Shown: positions 16,988 through 25,386 of the stretch, in pieces
How positions within the stretch are numbered: the stretch's first letter is position 1
How the letters are laid out: each line of letters opens with the position of its first letter
DNA from: QHXW01 sp035297145
Lineage (GTDB): Bacteria > Acidobacteriota > Terriglobia > Bryobacterales > Bryobacteraceae
NCBI GenBank assembly: GCA_035297145.1
Contig: DATGZN010000113.1
Coordinates: 1-64,000 of the forward strand
Direction of reading: 5' to 3'
DNA length: 64,000 bases
Position numbers and translations under genes: made by a program
The notes under the pieces: generated by a model
What the model was told of the DNA's origin: nothing
The model's database searches: none
The model's input: only the letters and a program-made list of their open reading frames with translations

Positions 16988-17889
16988 CGAGAAGGAACCG
17001 TAAACCCGACGTACCGGACTTCCGCCAGCGGCCGCCGTACATGGCGAAAAACCTGGATGGCCAGCACAACGCTCGAAGCCAGTGTCAGTGCGCCCACGGC
17101 GACGTGCGCCACCGTAAAACCGACCATGACCGGCATCGGTTGCGGCGCATCGGCCGTCGCCAGCCGGCTCATATAGGCGGCAATGCCCAGAAACACCTGC
17201 AAAAACGTAATCGACAATAATGCCAGCGCGGACCCGCGCAGTGCGTCGTGTCCCGCGTGGCGCATCAAAACGCGCACAGTCACCCACAGTACCATGCCTG
17301 TGGCCAGCAACGCTCCGAGGACGTGCGGCAGAATGCCGATGGCTTGATGGCGCGCGGAAGCGCCCAGCGCGAGTTGCAGGAATACGCATGCCGAGGCGGC
17401 CAGTGCGAGCCAGTGCAACGGCGGCGCCCCCTGGTCATCCACAATTTGGCGCCCGCGCTGCCAGCTCTCGGAAATGAAAAGCGCAATGGCGACAGTCGTA
17501 GAAAAGAAAAGTTGTGCGAGACAGGCGTGGCCGATGCTGACCGGCTTGGGCAACATGAAAAGAACGGTCATGCCGCCCAGCACGCCTTGCGCGATCACCG
17601 CGGCAAGCGAAATCCAGCCGAGATTCTTCAGCCATCGGCGGCGCTCAGTGCGCATCAGCCAGATCGCCATCCCGATGGTGAGCAGGCCGACCGTGGTGGC
17701 CACCATGCGGTGACCGTGCTCGTAAAAGATGTTGCCCTCCATCGGCGGCATCAGTTTGCCGTAGGAAAGCGGCCAGTCGGGCACCGAGAGGCCCGCGTCA
17801 TTACTGGTGACGAGGCCTCCCGCCACTACAAGGAACAGGGTACAGAAAGACCACAGCACCGCGTAACGGTGCAGCCAAACATTCTTCAT
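16984..17889 (-). CDS. ctaA: Heme A synthase (COX15/CtaA)
   Basis: This 301-residue protein with eight membrane helices oxidises the methyl group of heme O to give heme A. The conserved opening VVAGGLVTSNDAGLSVPDWP, the heme-ligand region FYEHGHRMVATTVG and the paired helix IGHACLAQLFFSTTVA are present, together with a second-half His pair (SARHQAIGILPHVLGA). It begins 2 bases after the stop of the cupredoxin-like lipoprotein gene and overlaps ctaB, so it sits in a tight translational chain. Confidence 0.95.
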   Translation of the reverse strand: MKNVWLHRYAVLWSFCTLFLVVAGGLVTSNDAGLSVPDWPLSYGKLMPPMEGNIFYEHGHRMVATTVGLLTIGMAIWLMRTERRRWLKNLGWISLAAVIAQGVLGGMTVLFMLPKPVSIGHACLAQLFFSTTVAIALFISESWQRGRQIVDDQGAPPLHWLALAASACVFLQLALGASARHQAIGILPHVLGALLATGMVLWVTVRVLMRHAGHDALRGSALALLSITFLQVFLGIAAYMSRLATADAPQPMPVMVGFTVAHVAVGALTLASSVVLAIQVFRHVRRPLAEVRYVGFTVPSR

Positions 17890-17891
17890 CG

Positions 17892-18680
17892 CTAGCTCGA
17901 TTTCATCTGGGCCGAATCGAAGTCCTGCGTCTTGCTTTCCTTGGCGCCAACAGTAATCTCAACATCCTGGGTCCCGTACTTCTCATGCCAGGCTTCGATG
18001 GTGTACTTTCCCGGCGGCAGACCCTTGATGCTGAATGTGCCGTCGTCACCCGTCACAGCGAAGAAAGGATGATTGACCACGCCGATGTACGAACGCATCC
18101 AGGGATGCACGTTGCACTTCACCGCGATCATGACCTCTTCACGAGCGAACTTTTTCAGTTTCGGGTCGCCGTTGGGCGGCTGCGATTCATTCCACTCCTG
18201 GTTGATCTTGGGCAGCGGGTGGATATTGTGATTGGTCGGGTCATCATTGACGATCTTGATGTCCTGGCCGGCCTGGACGCCGATCACATGCGGGCCGTAC
18301 ATACAGCCCTTTTGCGCAAGCTCAACTGGTGTACCGGGGACCGGCCACTGACGGTCCGGCACGCCCGCCTTGATCCAGACGAAAACGTTCTTTAACGTGC
18401 CGTTTCCGTTGACCACCACTTCTTCAGACTTTTGCGCCGCGCCGGCATGTGCAAGGGCGCATTTAGGATTAGCCGACATATCGATATTCCTCATCGTCGG
18501 CTTGTCACCCGTGAAACTGACCTTGCCGGTGACGGTAGCGGCGTTAGCCTCATCGATAGCGGGAGCTGCTGCTGCGGGCGCGGCAGACTCCTCTTTCGCC
18601 GTCTCTGGCGCCTTGCTCCCTCCGCACCCGGCGACAAATAGCGCAGATGCGGCCACAACACTCACAAAAATGCTCTTCAT
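17892..18680 (-). CDS. Cupredoxin-like lipoprotein with carboxypeptidase-regulatory-like tail
   Basis: This 262-residue lipoprotein has the signal MKSIFVSVVAASALFVAGC and an Ala/Pro-rich linker. The core resembles a plastocyanin-type domain: an early His in NHNIHPLP and a cluster Cys-Asn-Val-His-Pro-Trp-Met (VKCNVHPWM), which matches the Cys, His and Met ligand order of a type 1 copper site. A beta-sandwich segment (DDGTFSIKGLPPGKYTIEAW) follows. It probably acts as a periplasmic electron carrier between the multiheme cytochrome c and a terminal acceptor, inferred from motif and operon position. The ATG at 18680 has GGAGACG upstream; the longer frame to 18860 overlaps the cytochrome gene and is not used. 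Confidence 0.8.
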   Translation of the reverse strand: MKSIFVSVVAASALFVAGCGGSKAPETAKEESAAPAAAAPAIDEANAATVTGKVSFTGDKPTMRNIDMSANPKCALAHAGAAQKSEEVVVNGNGTLKNVFVWIKAGVPDRQWPVPGTPVELAQKGCMYGPHVIGVQAGQDIKIVNDDPTNHNIHPLPKINQEWNESQPPNGDPKLKKFAREEVMIAVKCNVHPWMRSYIGVVNHPFFAVTGDDGTFSIKGLPPGKYTIEAWHEKYGTQDVEITVGAKESKTQDFDSAQMKSS

Positions 18681-18715
18681 TTCAGATAGCGTCTCCTCTT
18701 TTTCTGTAAGACATC

Positions 18716-21700
18716 TCAGCGTCCGGCTCCGGCGCCGGCACTGGCGCGCAGGCGATTTAATTCCTCCGGAGTGAACTGGAACATGTAACGCACCAGCAGA
18801 TCGGCATGATCTCTGGCGTAAGTCTGGAAACTGGGCGGAGTTGGTCCGGCGAAGACCCAACGTTCTCCGTCGCGGCGGAACAGACCCGACGGCATAGCCG
18901 TTCCCGGCTGCATCATTTCAGGATGCACGATCCAGCGCTCGGTCCAGCCCGGTTTCAGCCGTTCCCTGGCAATCAGAAAACTTGGGGCCGTAGCGCGCGC
19001 ATCGTGTTTCGGGTCGCCGGTCATGTGGCATTTCAGGCACGGTGCACCCTCGCTTGAGAACAACTGCCGCGCCATGGTGCGTTCCTGATCGCTGACCATC
19101 TCCATTTTGGGCGCGATATAGGGCGCGGCTTGTGAAGACATGGCGGCGAAGAAGCGTACCAATTTCTGGATCTCCCCGCTGGAGAAGTAGAAAGTTGGCA
19201 TGCGGGCTTTGAGATATTGTCGCACGCCGTCGCGGTTGGCATCGGTATCGCTCAGCGACGGATTGGTCAGGAATCGCATCAACCATTGCGGATTGACGCG
19301 CGCCCCCTCGCCGATAAGGCTGGGCGGTTTTTGGTCTTTCCAGTCGGGATCCTGGTAGCGAGGCAGCACCATGAACACGGTGGTCTGCCCGATGTGCACC
19401 TGGTGGCACCCCATGCAGTTGTATTTGCGGACGACCCACCAGCCATCGATGATGTCCTGACGCTGATCGGCCGGATCGAAGTGGTAGCGCTCGGGCATCG
19501 TGGAATCCACCGAACCCAGCAGAAACGTCGCCACCTGATCGATCTCCGGCTTCGATAAATTGAAGTTCGGCATCTTCAACCGGTCAAATTTGTTCGGCTT
19601 CTCTTTGCCCGTATCGTAGACGGCGGGATTTTGCAACTTGTGCTCAAAGAAACCTTTGTGCGTGTACCAGCCTTGGTCTTCGGCTTCATGACCGAGCAAG
19701 GCGAAGTCTAGGCGTTCCAGTGGCTTAGAACCTTCTTTGGTCAGTTCGGTGCCGATGCGCAGCTCTTCCTCCAGCCCCGAGATTTCGTGGCAACCCGCGC
19801 AACCGTAATAACGGACCAGGAACTGGCCTTTGGACTTGAGCTGGGGATCGTCCAGGTAGTCCGCTGCCGCATACGTGACATTGTCGTGTTTACGCGTCAT
19901 CAGGTAACTGGCGATGTCGCGGGCCTCGTCGATGCTCAGCCGCAAACTCGGCATGGGCGTCATCTGCTCGACCTGCAACTCGTGCCCGTCATTGGGGCAT
20001 TTGTCGTGATCCATGTCGAACACGAACGGAAGCCCCTTCTTTTTATAGTCTTCCGCGGTCAAGTCGCGCCTCTCGAACGGGCAGTAGGGAAGGGTACGCT
20101 CGCGCGGATTGTGAATCCAGCGAACAATGTAGTCGTAGTTGTCCTTTTCGCCCACGCGGCTCAGGTTGGCGGCGAAATCTCCGCCCTGTCTTTCATTTCC
20201 TTCGCCCATCGAGTGGCAGGCCATGCAGCCGCGCGTTTCGAAGGCTTCCTTGCCCTTCACTGGATCGCCCTTGGCCTGCGATGGCAAGTTGCCGGTTACA
20301 CCGGACTGCCAGATGAAGGCGCCGATCTGGCGGATTTCTTCCGGATCGAGGCGGAAGGTGGGCATCTTGGTGCCCGGGCGCCATTTGTGCGGGTCTTCCA
20401 GCCAAACAGGAATCCACTCTTTGCGCATCTTCATGCGGACTTCTTTTAGGCTGGGCCCGACCTTCTTCACTTCGCGAATCAGATCGCTAGAGCGGATGTC
20501 GGCCTGCTCGATCTTGGCATCGAGGCCTGTGATGCGAACTTTCAGATCGTTGGCGTGTTGATAGAGCCGCTGCGCTTCCTCATTGCTGCGGGTCTTGTCG
20601 GCTTTATCGGTGGTGAAACCGATCTCGCGGGTCCACTCGGCTTTCTGCTGTTCAAGCTGGCGGATCTGCTGTGTGACCGTGGTCATTTCGTCCGGTTCGC
20701 GGTCGAAGCCCTCGTAACGATGGCAACCCATGCAGCCGCGGCGCCGGAAAATCTCGCGGCCCGAGTTGAGCGTATCCGCCATTTCGGTGACGATTTCCTT
20801 CACGTGACACTGCTGGCAACCGGCTTCAAAGTTCTCGCGATAATGCAGCGGCCAAAGCCAGAATTTGTGCCGCCCGTGCGCCTTCAGCACGCTGTCCTCA
20901 GCCGCGCCATTCCCGCCGTGGCACGGCGTACAGCCGAATTTTTCGGGATCGTGGATCTTCAGCAGCTCCTTATTGGGGTGGCTGACGAAAACTTCGCTGC
21001 CGATGTCGGCCTTGGTGAGCGTCACAGGCTCGCGCGTGCCCAGGTGGCAGGATTCGCAACGGTCCACCAGCTCGACGTCTTTGATATGAATCTGGCGAAT
21101 GTGGATGTCGAAATCCTGCATCTTGGTGATGAGCCCTGTCAGCGTGTCGGCGCTGACATCCGCGATGCGGTCGGAGACATACTTTTCGCGCTGGGCGCGC
21201 AACTCGGTTGCGGGCTTCAGGATTTCGACGCGCTGCTGAAGGAGTTGAGCTTTCTCGTTCTTCATGTCCTGCAGCGTCTTATCCATCAGCCCGAAATCCA
21301 TCTCTTCCGGTTTCTCGTCACCAGGGAGCTTGATGGAGTGCTTCTCCTGCCTGAGCTTCGCGATTTCCTGCCGCTTCGAATTCTTGGAGCTCTCACTATC
21401 GGTGGTTTCGATCTGGTAGGTGAGCGCGCCGATGTGCCCGCGGACTTCCTGAAACGGATCGTTGAGCGCGAGAATGCGCGGAACCAGCTCCTGATTCACT
21501 TTGCGATCGATTTCGGCAACCTGCGCGGAGACGGTCTTCTCGGCTGCCTGCATCTCGCTATCCAGCTTCCGATAGTCGGCTGACGCCCGGATCTCCTTTT
21601 CAAATCCAGCTTCGTGCGGACGCACACGTCGCAGGTATGCCGTGTACACCTTGGCGAATTGGGCCTGATAGCTCTTCCAGGGACGAGTCCCGTAGATTTC

Positions 21701-21811
21701 ATCCCAAAGCCCCCACCCGAGGGAGAGCAGCAACAACGCCGACCAGATGAACAGCGGCCGGCTCAGCGAGGAACTCAGTACGGGGTCTTTGTCTTGTTCT
21801 TGATCGCTCAT
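18716..21811 (-). CDS. Eight-heme membrane-anchored cytochrome c of a bc-type complex
   Basis: This 1031-residue protein has one N-terminal membrane segment (about 14-32), a charged helical region likely to form coiled coils (about 40-240 and 395-450), and eight CxxCH heme sites at about residues 252, 293, 331, 359, 528, 670, 798 and 924. Methionines downstream of the later hemes (as in PGTKMPTFRL, LKMPNFNLS and PGTAMPSG) suggest several His/Met-ligated class I type domains after a first multiheme block. It overlaps the cytochrome b C-terminal subunit gene by 4 bases. By position it replaces the small cytochrome c1 or f and should carry electrons from the Rieske centre to periplasmic carriers. 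Confidence 0.88.
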   Translation of the reverse strand: MSDQEQDKDPVLSSSLSRPLFIWSALLLLSLGWGLWDEIYGTRPWKSYQAQFAKVYTAYLRRVRPHEAGFEKEIRASADYRKLDSEMQAAEKTVSAQVAEIDRKVNQELVPRILALNDPFQEVRGHIGALTYQIETTDSESSKNSKRQEIAKLRQEKHSIKLPGDEKPEEMDFGLMDKTLQDMKNEKAQLLQQRVEILKPATELRAQREKYVSDRIADVSADTLTGLITKMQDFDIHIRQIHIKDVELVDRCESCHLGTREPVTLTKADIGSEVFVSHPNKELLKIHDPEKFGCTPCHGGNGAAEDSVLKAHGRHKFWLWPLHYRENFEAGCQQCHVKEIVTEMADTLNSGREIFRRRGCMGCHRYEGFDREPDEMTTVTQQIRQLEQQKAEWTREIGFTTDKADKTRSNEEAQRLYQHANDLKVRITGLDAKIEQADIRSSDLIREVKKVGPSLKEVRMKMRKEWIPVWLEDPHKWRPGTKMPTFRLDPEEIRQIGAFIWQSGVTGNLPSQAKGDPVKGKEAFETRGCMACHSMGEGNERQGGDFAANLSRVGEKDNYDYIVRWIHNPRERTLPYCPFERRDLTAEDYKKKGLPFVFDMDHDKCPNDGHELQVEQMTPMPSLRLSIDEARDIASYLMTRKHDNVTYAAADYLDDPQLKSKGQFLVRYYGCAGCHEISGLEEELRIGTELTKEGSKPLERLDFALLGHEAEDQGWYTHKGFFEHKLQNPAVYDTGKEKPNKFDRLKMPNFNLSKPEIDQVATFLLGSVDSTMPERYHFDPADQRQDIIDGWWVVRKYNCMGCHQVHIGQTTVFMVLPRYQDPDWKDQKPPSLIGEGARVNPQWLMRFLTNPSLSDTDANRDGVRQYLKARMPTFYFSSGEIQKLVRFFAAMSSQAAPYIAPKMEMVSDQERTMARQLFSSEGAPCLKCHMTGDPKHDARATAPSFLIARERLKPGWTERWIVHPEMMQPGTAMPSGLFRRDGERWVFAGPTPPSFQTYARDHADLLVRYMFQFTPEELNRLRASAGAGAGR

Positions 21812-22782
21812 ACGTTGAACCAGGGCGTCACCCAGACATACTTAATTCGGAACAGGAGTCGCGCAAGAATCTTGATGGGCAGCGCCAGCATGATGATCAG
21901 AAAAGTCTGCATGACGGCATATTGCAACAGGCTCATGCGTTTAAAAATTCTCTGATTGAAAGGCTGTTCCTTGATCAGCTTCCACTTGCCAATCATCAGG
22001 CTCCGGCCGGCGATCAGTTTATGGATGAACCATCCGGCAACCGCCCCGTAGAGCCCGCACACGACCGCGCCGAAGATGATCTTTGCGACGCGGCCCTTAA
22101 TGCCAAAAATATCGGGAAGGTCGCGGTTCACCGCAAACTCCAGCCGGTTGTGATCCCACGTCGTGCCGGGCCAGAACCACATCCAGCCCGGACCGCGGAT
22201 CAGGGTGCCGATCACGATCATGGTCACCCACAAAACGATGAAGCCGAAAATGAAAGTCAGAATGGCGCTCTTCCGCTGTTTGAACGTGTAATAGCCGTTG
22301 CCCAGCGGGTTCGAGTCGATGTATGGAATCACCATCAGGCCGACGATGATGAGTGACGGCATCACCACGCCCGCGATCCACGGATCGAAGTACACCAGCA
22401 TTTCCTGCAAGCCCAGGAAGTACCAGGGCGCCTTCGACGGGTTCATGGTGAGGGTCGGGTTCGAAGGTTCCTCCAGCGGCGCATTCAAAGTAATCGACCA
22501 GATCATGAGAATGAGCGTCACGATGATCGCCGCGAGAAATTCGATGCGCAGCAGAAAGGGCCAGACGTGCACTTCCTTGGCCCATCCGGGTTTCCACGGC
22601 TGCGTCTTGCGATGGTGCGTCTTGGCGAGCGCAGGATTGGCTTCGAGTTCGCCGATCAGCCGATCATTGGCAAAGGCTTGCCGCAACGCGTACCACGTAT
22701 AGAACGGCACCACGAACATGAGCAGCACGATCGGCACATTGTCCGGAAGGCTGATGATGGTCCAGAGCTGATGTAGATCCAT
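21808..22782 (-). CDS. Cytochrome b C-terminal subunit (subunit IV-like, extended)
   Basis: This 324-residue protein has about seven membrane helices. The motif NPSKAPWYFLGLQEMLVYFD corresponds to the quinol-site PEWY region of cytochrome b/subunit IV, with Ala-Pro-Trp-Tyr replacing Pro-Glu-Trp-Tyr as in many menaquinol-oxidising complexes. It carries one extra helix at the N-terminus and about 130 extra residues with further helices at the C-terminus, so it is twice the length of PetD. The gene is 12 bases downstream of the cytochrome b N-terminal gene. Together they form a split cytochrome b. Confidence 0.87.
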   Translation of the reverse strand: MDLHQLWTIISLPDNVPIVLLMFVVPFYTWYALRQAFANDRLIGELEANPALAKTHHRKTQPWKPGWAKEVHVWPFLLRIEFLAAIIVTLILMIWSITLNAPLEEPSNPTLTMNPSKAPWYFLGLQEMLVYFDPWIAGVVMPSLIIVGLMVIPYIDSNPLGNGYYTFKQRKSAILTFIFGFIVLWVTMIVIGTLIRGPGWMWFWPGTTWDHNRLEFAVNRDLPDIFGIKGRVAKIIFGAVVCGLYGAVAGWFIHKLIAGRSLMIGKWKLIKEQPFNQRIFKRMSLLQYAVMQTFLIIMLALPIKILARLLFRIKYVWVTPWFNV

Positions 22783-22794
22783 GGTGATCTCCCG

Positions 22795-23730
22795 TTAAAG
22801 CTTCCTCGGTTCCTTCATCTCCGTTTCGAGCTGTACAGGCGCCGGCCCCGAGATGCCGCCGTCTTTGCGTACGCGCCAGAAATGCACCACCATAAAGGCC
22901 GAGGCAATAATCGGGATCGCCACGCAGTGCCAGATGTACGCGCGCAGGAGCGCGTTTGAATCGACGATCGAGCCGCCGAGCAATCCGAAGCGCACGTCAT
23001 TGAACGGCGTCATGCCGAGCTGGTGGCCGAAAGGACCATCGTGCCCGAGTAGCGGTGTCGCGCGCGCCATGTTGGTGCCGACCGTGACGGCCCAGAAGCC
23101 GAGTTGATCATCCGGCAGCAGGTAACCGGTGAAACTCAAGAGCAGTGTGAGCACCAGCAGAATCACGCCGACCACCCAGTTGAATTCGCGTGGCTTTTTA
23201 TACGAGCCGGTCAGAAACACGCGGAACATATGGAGCTCGACCATGATCACCATGAGGTGCGCGCCCCACCGGTGCATGTTGCGCAGCAGCTTGCCGAAGG
23301 GGACGTCGTGCTCGAGGTACAAAATGTCGCGGAAGGCCACAACCTTCGAGGGATGGTAATAGAACATCAGCAGCGTCCCTGTAAACACGAGCGTGATGTA
23401 GACGTAGAACGTCATGCCGCCCATTCCCCAGGTGTAGTTGTAGGCCACGGCGTCGCGGTTGATTTTCGCCGGATGCAGGTGCAGGAAGACGTTGCTCAGG
23501 ACTCCCAGCGCGCGGCTGCGCGGCGTCTCATCGTGCTTGACGCGCAGCACCGACTTCCAGACGTCGGTCTTATCGATGTTCTTGAGAGCCTTGATTTCTT
23601 CGGTGGCTTGCGTCTGAACCGCCTTCGCACCCTCCACCAGAGTGGCTACGGGACTCTTCTTGGCGCCGTTGTCACCCGCGCCGCCGGCTCCGTCACCGCC
23701 CGATCCGTTTGTTCCGTTTCCCTCAGCCAT
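22795..23730 (-). CDS. qcrB: Cytochrome b N-terminal subunit (b6-like)
   Basis: This 311-residue protein has an N-terminal Gly/Asn-rich tail of about 25 residues, then a four-helix cytochrome b6-type core. The two heme-ligand pairs are visible: HRWGAHLMVIMVELHMFRVF and, in the fourth helix, WHCVAIPIIASAFMVVHFWR. The segment SFTGYLLPDDQLGFWAVTVG is the conserved quinol-site helix cd region. It transfers electrons from quinol across the membrane. The gene lies 17 bases after the Rieske gene and leads the subunit IV gene. Confidence 0.92.
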   Translation of the reverse strand: MAEGNGTNGSGGDGAGGAGDNGAKKSPVATLVEGAKAVQTQATEEIKALKNIDKTDVWKSVLRVKHDETPRSRALGVLSNVFLHLHPAKINRDAVAYNYTWGMGGMTFYVYITLVFTGTLLMFYYHPSKVVAFRDILYLEHDVPFGKLLRNMHRWGAHLMVIMVELHMFRVFLTGSYKKPREFNWVVGVILLVLTLLLSFTGYLLPDDQLGFWAVTVGTNMARATPLLGHDGPFGHQLGMTPFNDVRFGLLGGSIVDSNALLRAYIWHCVAIPIIASAFMVVHFWRVRKDGGISGPAPVQLETEMKEPRKL

Positions 23731-23747
23731 GGCTTACCTCCAGATGG

Positions 23748-24338
23748 CTAGACGTGAATGATCGCGCCGGCATCGTTGAACTCATCGCGCTCTCCTTTGG
23801 GCCACCGGTACAGGCGGCTCAGATCGACTTCAATTTGCCCTTCGGGCGTCAGCTCAACGTGCGCACGGTCCATGGGCCGCGGCGCCGGCCCTTCGAAGTT
23901 GATGCCTTCAGGATCGTAGCCCGAGCCGTGGCAAGGGCACTTGAACTTGTTCTCACTGGGTTTCCAATCGGGCGTGCAGCCGAGGTGCGTGCAGATGGCC
24001 GAGATGACGAAGATTCCCTCGGTGTTGCGGACCACCCAGATGCGATGCGCATTCTGAAACTTGGTATCGACTCCAAAGCCGAAGTCGGAAGGATAGCCGA
24101 TCAGGAACTTGGTCTTCGGCTCGTAGAGTGCCCGCGGAAAAAAGAACCGCAGGAACATCAGAAAATTCACGCCAAGGAAGCCAAGGACGCCCGCCATGAC
24201 GAAGCGCCGGCGTCGCGCGATCACACGGTCCGGATCGGGATCGTCGCTGGTAAAAATCCGCTTCAGCGCATCTGCTACGTTGGGCTTAGGTTTTGTTTCC
24301 GGCGCTTTAGCGCCCGGAGGAGTCTCGAGGGTAGCCAT
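23748..24338 (-). CDS. qcrA: Rieske iron-sulfur protein
   Basis: This 196-residue protein has a Pro/Lys-rich cytoplasmic tail, one membrane helix (about 46-66) and a Rieske domain. The [2Fe-2S] ligands are Cys116 and His118 in CTHLGC and Cys134 and His137 in CPCHGS; the other two cysteines should form the stabilising disulfide. It takes the first electron from quinol at the positive side of the membrane. The ATG has GGAG about 8 bases upstream. It is the first gene of the minus-strand respiratory cluster, with a GC hairpin in its leader. Confidence 0.95.
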   Translation of the reverse strand: MATLETPPGAKAPETKPKPNVADALKRIFTSDDPDPDRVIARRRRFVMAGVLGFLGVNFLMFLRFFFPRALYEPKTKFLIGYPSDFGFGVDTKFQNAHRIWVVRNTEGIFVISAICTHLGCTPDWKPSENKFKCPCHGSGYDPEGINFEGPAPRPMDRAHVELTPEGQIEVDLSRLYRWPKGERDEFNDAGAIIHV

Positions 24339-24351
24339 TTCGTGCTCCTAT

Positions 24352-24370
24352 GACCGGGACGCACCCGGTC
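24352..24370 (-). promoter_or_regulatory. Hairpin in the leader of the Rieske operon
   Basis: GACCGGG and CCCGGTC form a perfect 7-bp stem around a 5-base loop, ending 13 bases before the Rieske start codon and just upstream of its ribosome binding site. It has no T-run. It could stabilise the mRNA 5' end, bind a regulator, or mean nothing. Confidence 0.4.
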
Positions 24371-24726
24371 CCCTTCTGGAGAAATGAACACTGCGGCTCC
24401 TGAGAATCGGGGTCAGTTGAGGCGCGAAAGCAGCAGGCTTCGTTATGTAGGTTATCGAAAGCCCGATATAGTAAACCGTACTGCAATTATGAAGAGACGG
24501 TGCGAAAGCCTGTATTCTACTCTCCCGCTCAACCGGTTCAGTCCCCACCTCCCCGGCAGCCTCGAATCGTTTTGTATTCGACTGGTTATTGTTACACCCG
24601 CCGAAGCGATTTGCAATACCGCCTTGCAGGGATGCCGCGACACCGCTCGCGAACCATTCCCCCGCGTCCTATTTGACTCGCTCCTGAGGCTGTGTTAATC
24701 GTAGTGATCTTCACACGGAAAACCGG
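24371..24726. promoter_or_regulatory. Divergent control region between the bc-type cluster and the nuo operon
   Basis: There is no credible gene in these 356 bases. It must hold the promoters of two long divergent respiratory operons. For nuo, TTGACT (24673-24678) with TTAATC (24695-24700) after 16 bases is a possible but weak sigma70 promoter, giving a leader of about 20 bases. I could not pick a convincing promoter for the Rieske side. Base composition is lower in GC than in the flanking genes, as expected for a control region. Confidence 0.45.
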
Positions 24727-25380
24727 ATGGCAGACGAGCACAACCCCGAAGGCTCCACGCCGCCACCCGCGTCGGGCGGGGCATCCGAACCTCCTAAACC
24801 GAAAGAAGCTCCTAAGGCGCCTGCTGCCAAACCCGCTGCCCCCGCGCACGCTGCACCGAAACCGCCGGCGCCCATGGCGGCGACCCCGTGGGAAGGCGAG
24901 CTTCCCAACCAGTTAAAAGAGCACTTCGGCGATCAGATCACCGCTTGTTCCAGCTATCTTGGCCAGAACTTCGTCGTCGCCAAACCGGACGCCGTGATTC
25001 CCATCCTGGAATTTCTGAAACTGGAAGCCGACTTCGATTACCTGGTGGACATCACGGCGGTGGATTATCCCAACCGTGCCGAGCGTTTCGAACTCTTCTA
25101 CATTCTCTACAGCTTCCCGCGCAACGAACGAGTACGAGTGAAAACCGCGATCGCCGATGGTGCGCAGCCACAGACGGCTGTTCCTGTGCACACGGGCGCG
25201 AACTGGTTGGAGCGCGAAGTATTCGACATGTTCGGTATCCAGTTCGCCGGCCATCCCGACATGCGGCGCATTCTATTGCCCGAGGAATGGCAGGGTTTCC
25301 CGTTGCGCAAAGAAATGTCCATCATTCAGCAGGACGACCGCTGGGTCCGGGAGAACCTGGGGATCGAAAGCGGCCAATAA
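24727..25380 (+). CDS. nuoC: NADH-quinone oxidoreductase subunit C
   Basis: This 217-residue protein is the 30-kDa-type subunit of the complex I connecting module on the cytoplasmic side. The conserved block is present as EREVFDMFGIQFAGHPDMRR followed by ILLPEEWQGFPLRK. The first 55 residues are a Pro/Ala/Lys-rich extension (GSTPPPASGG, APAAKPAAPAHAAPKPPAP) not found in usual NuoC and probably disordered. It is the first gene of the operon; nuoB, which normally precedes nuoC, is absent here. Confidence 0.93.
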   Translation: MADEHNPEGSTPPPASGGASEPPKPKEAPKAPAAKPAAPAHAAPKPPAPMAATPWEGELPNQLKEHFGDQITACSSYLGQNFVVAKPDAVIPILEFLKLEADFDYLVDITAVDYPNRAERFELFYILYSFPRNERVRVKTAIADGAQPQTAVPVHTGANWLEREVFDMFGIQFAGHPDMRRILLPEEWQGFPLRKEMSIIQQDDRWVRENLGIESGQ

Positions 25381-25386
25381 CCATCG

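Noticed and set aside
24384..24698. 104-codon plus-strand frame upstream of nuoC
   Set aside because: The composition is Arg- and Ser-rich without domain pattern, there is no good ribosome binding site, and it covers the expected promoter region.
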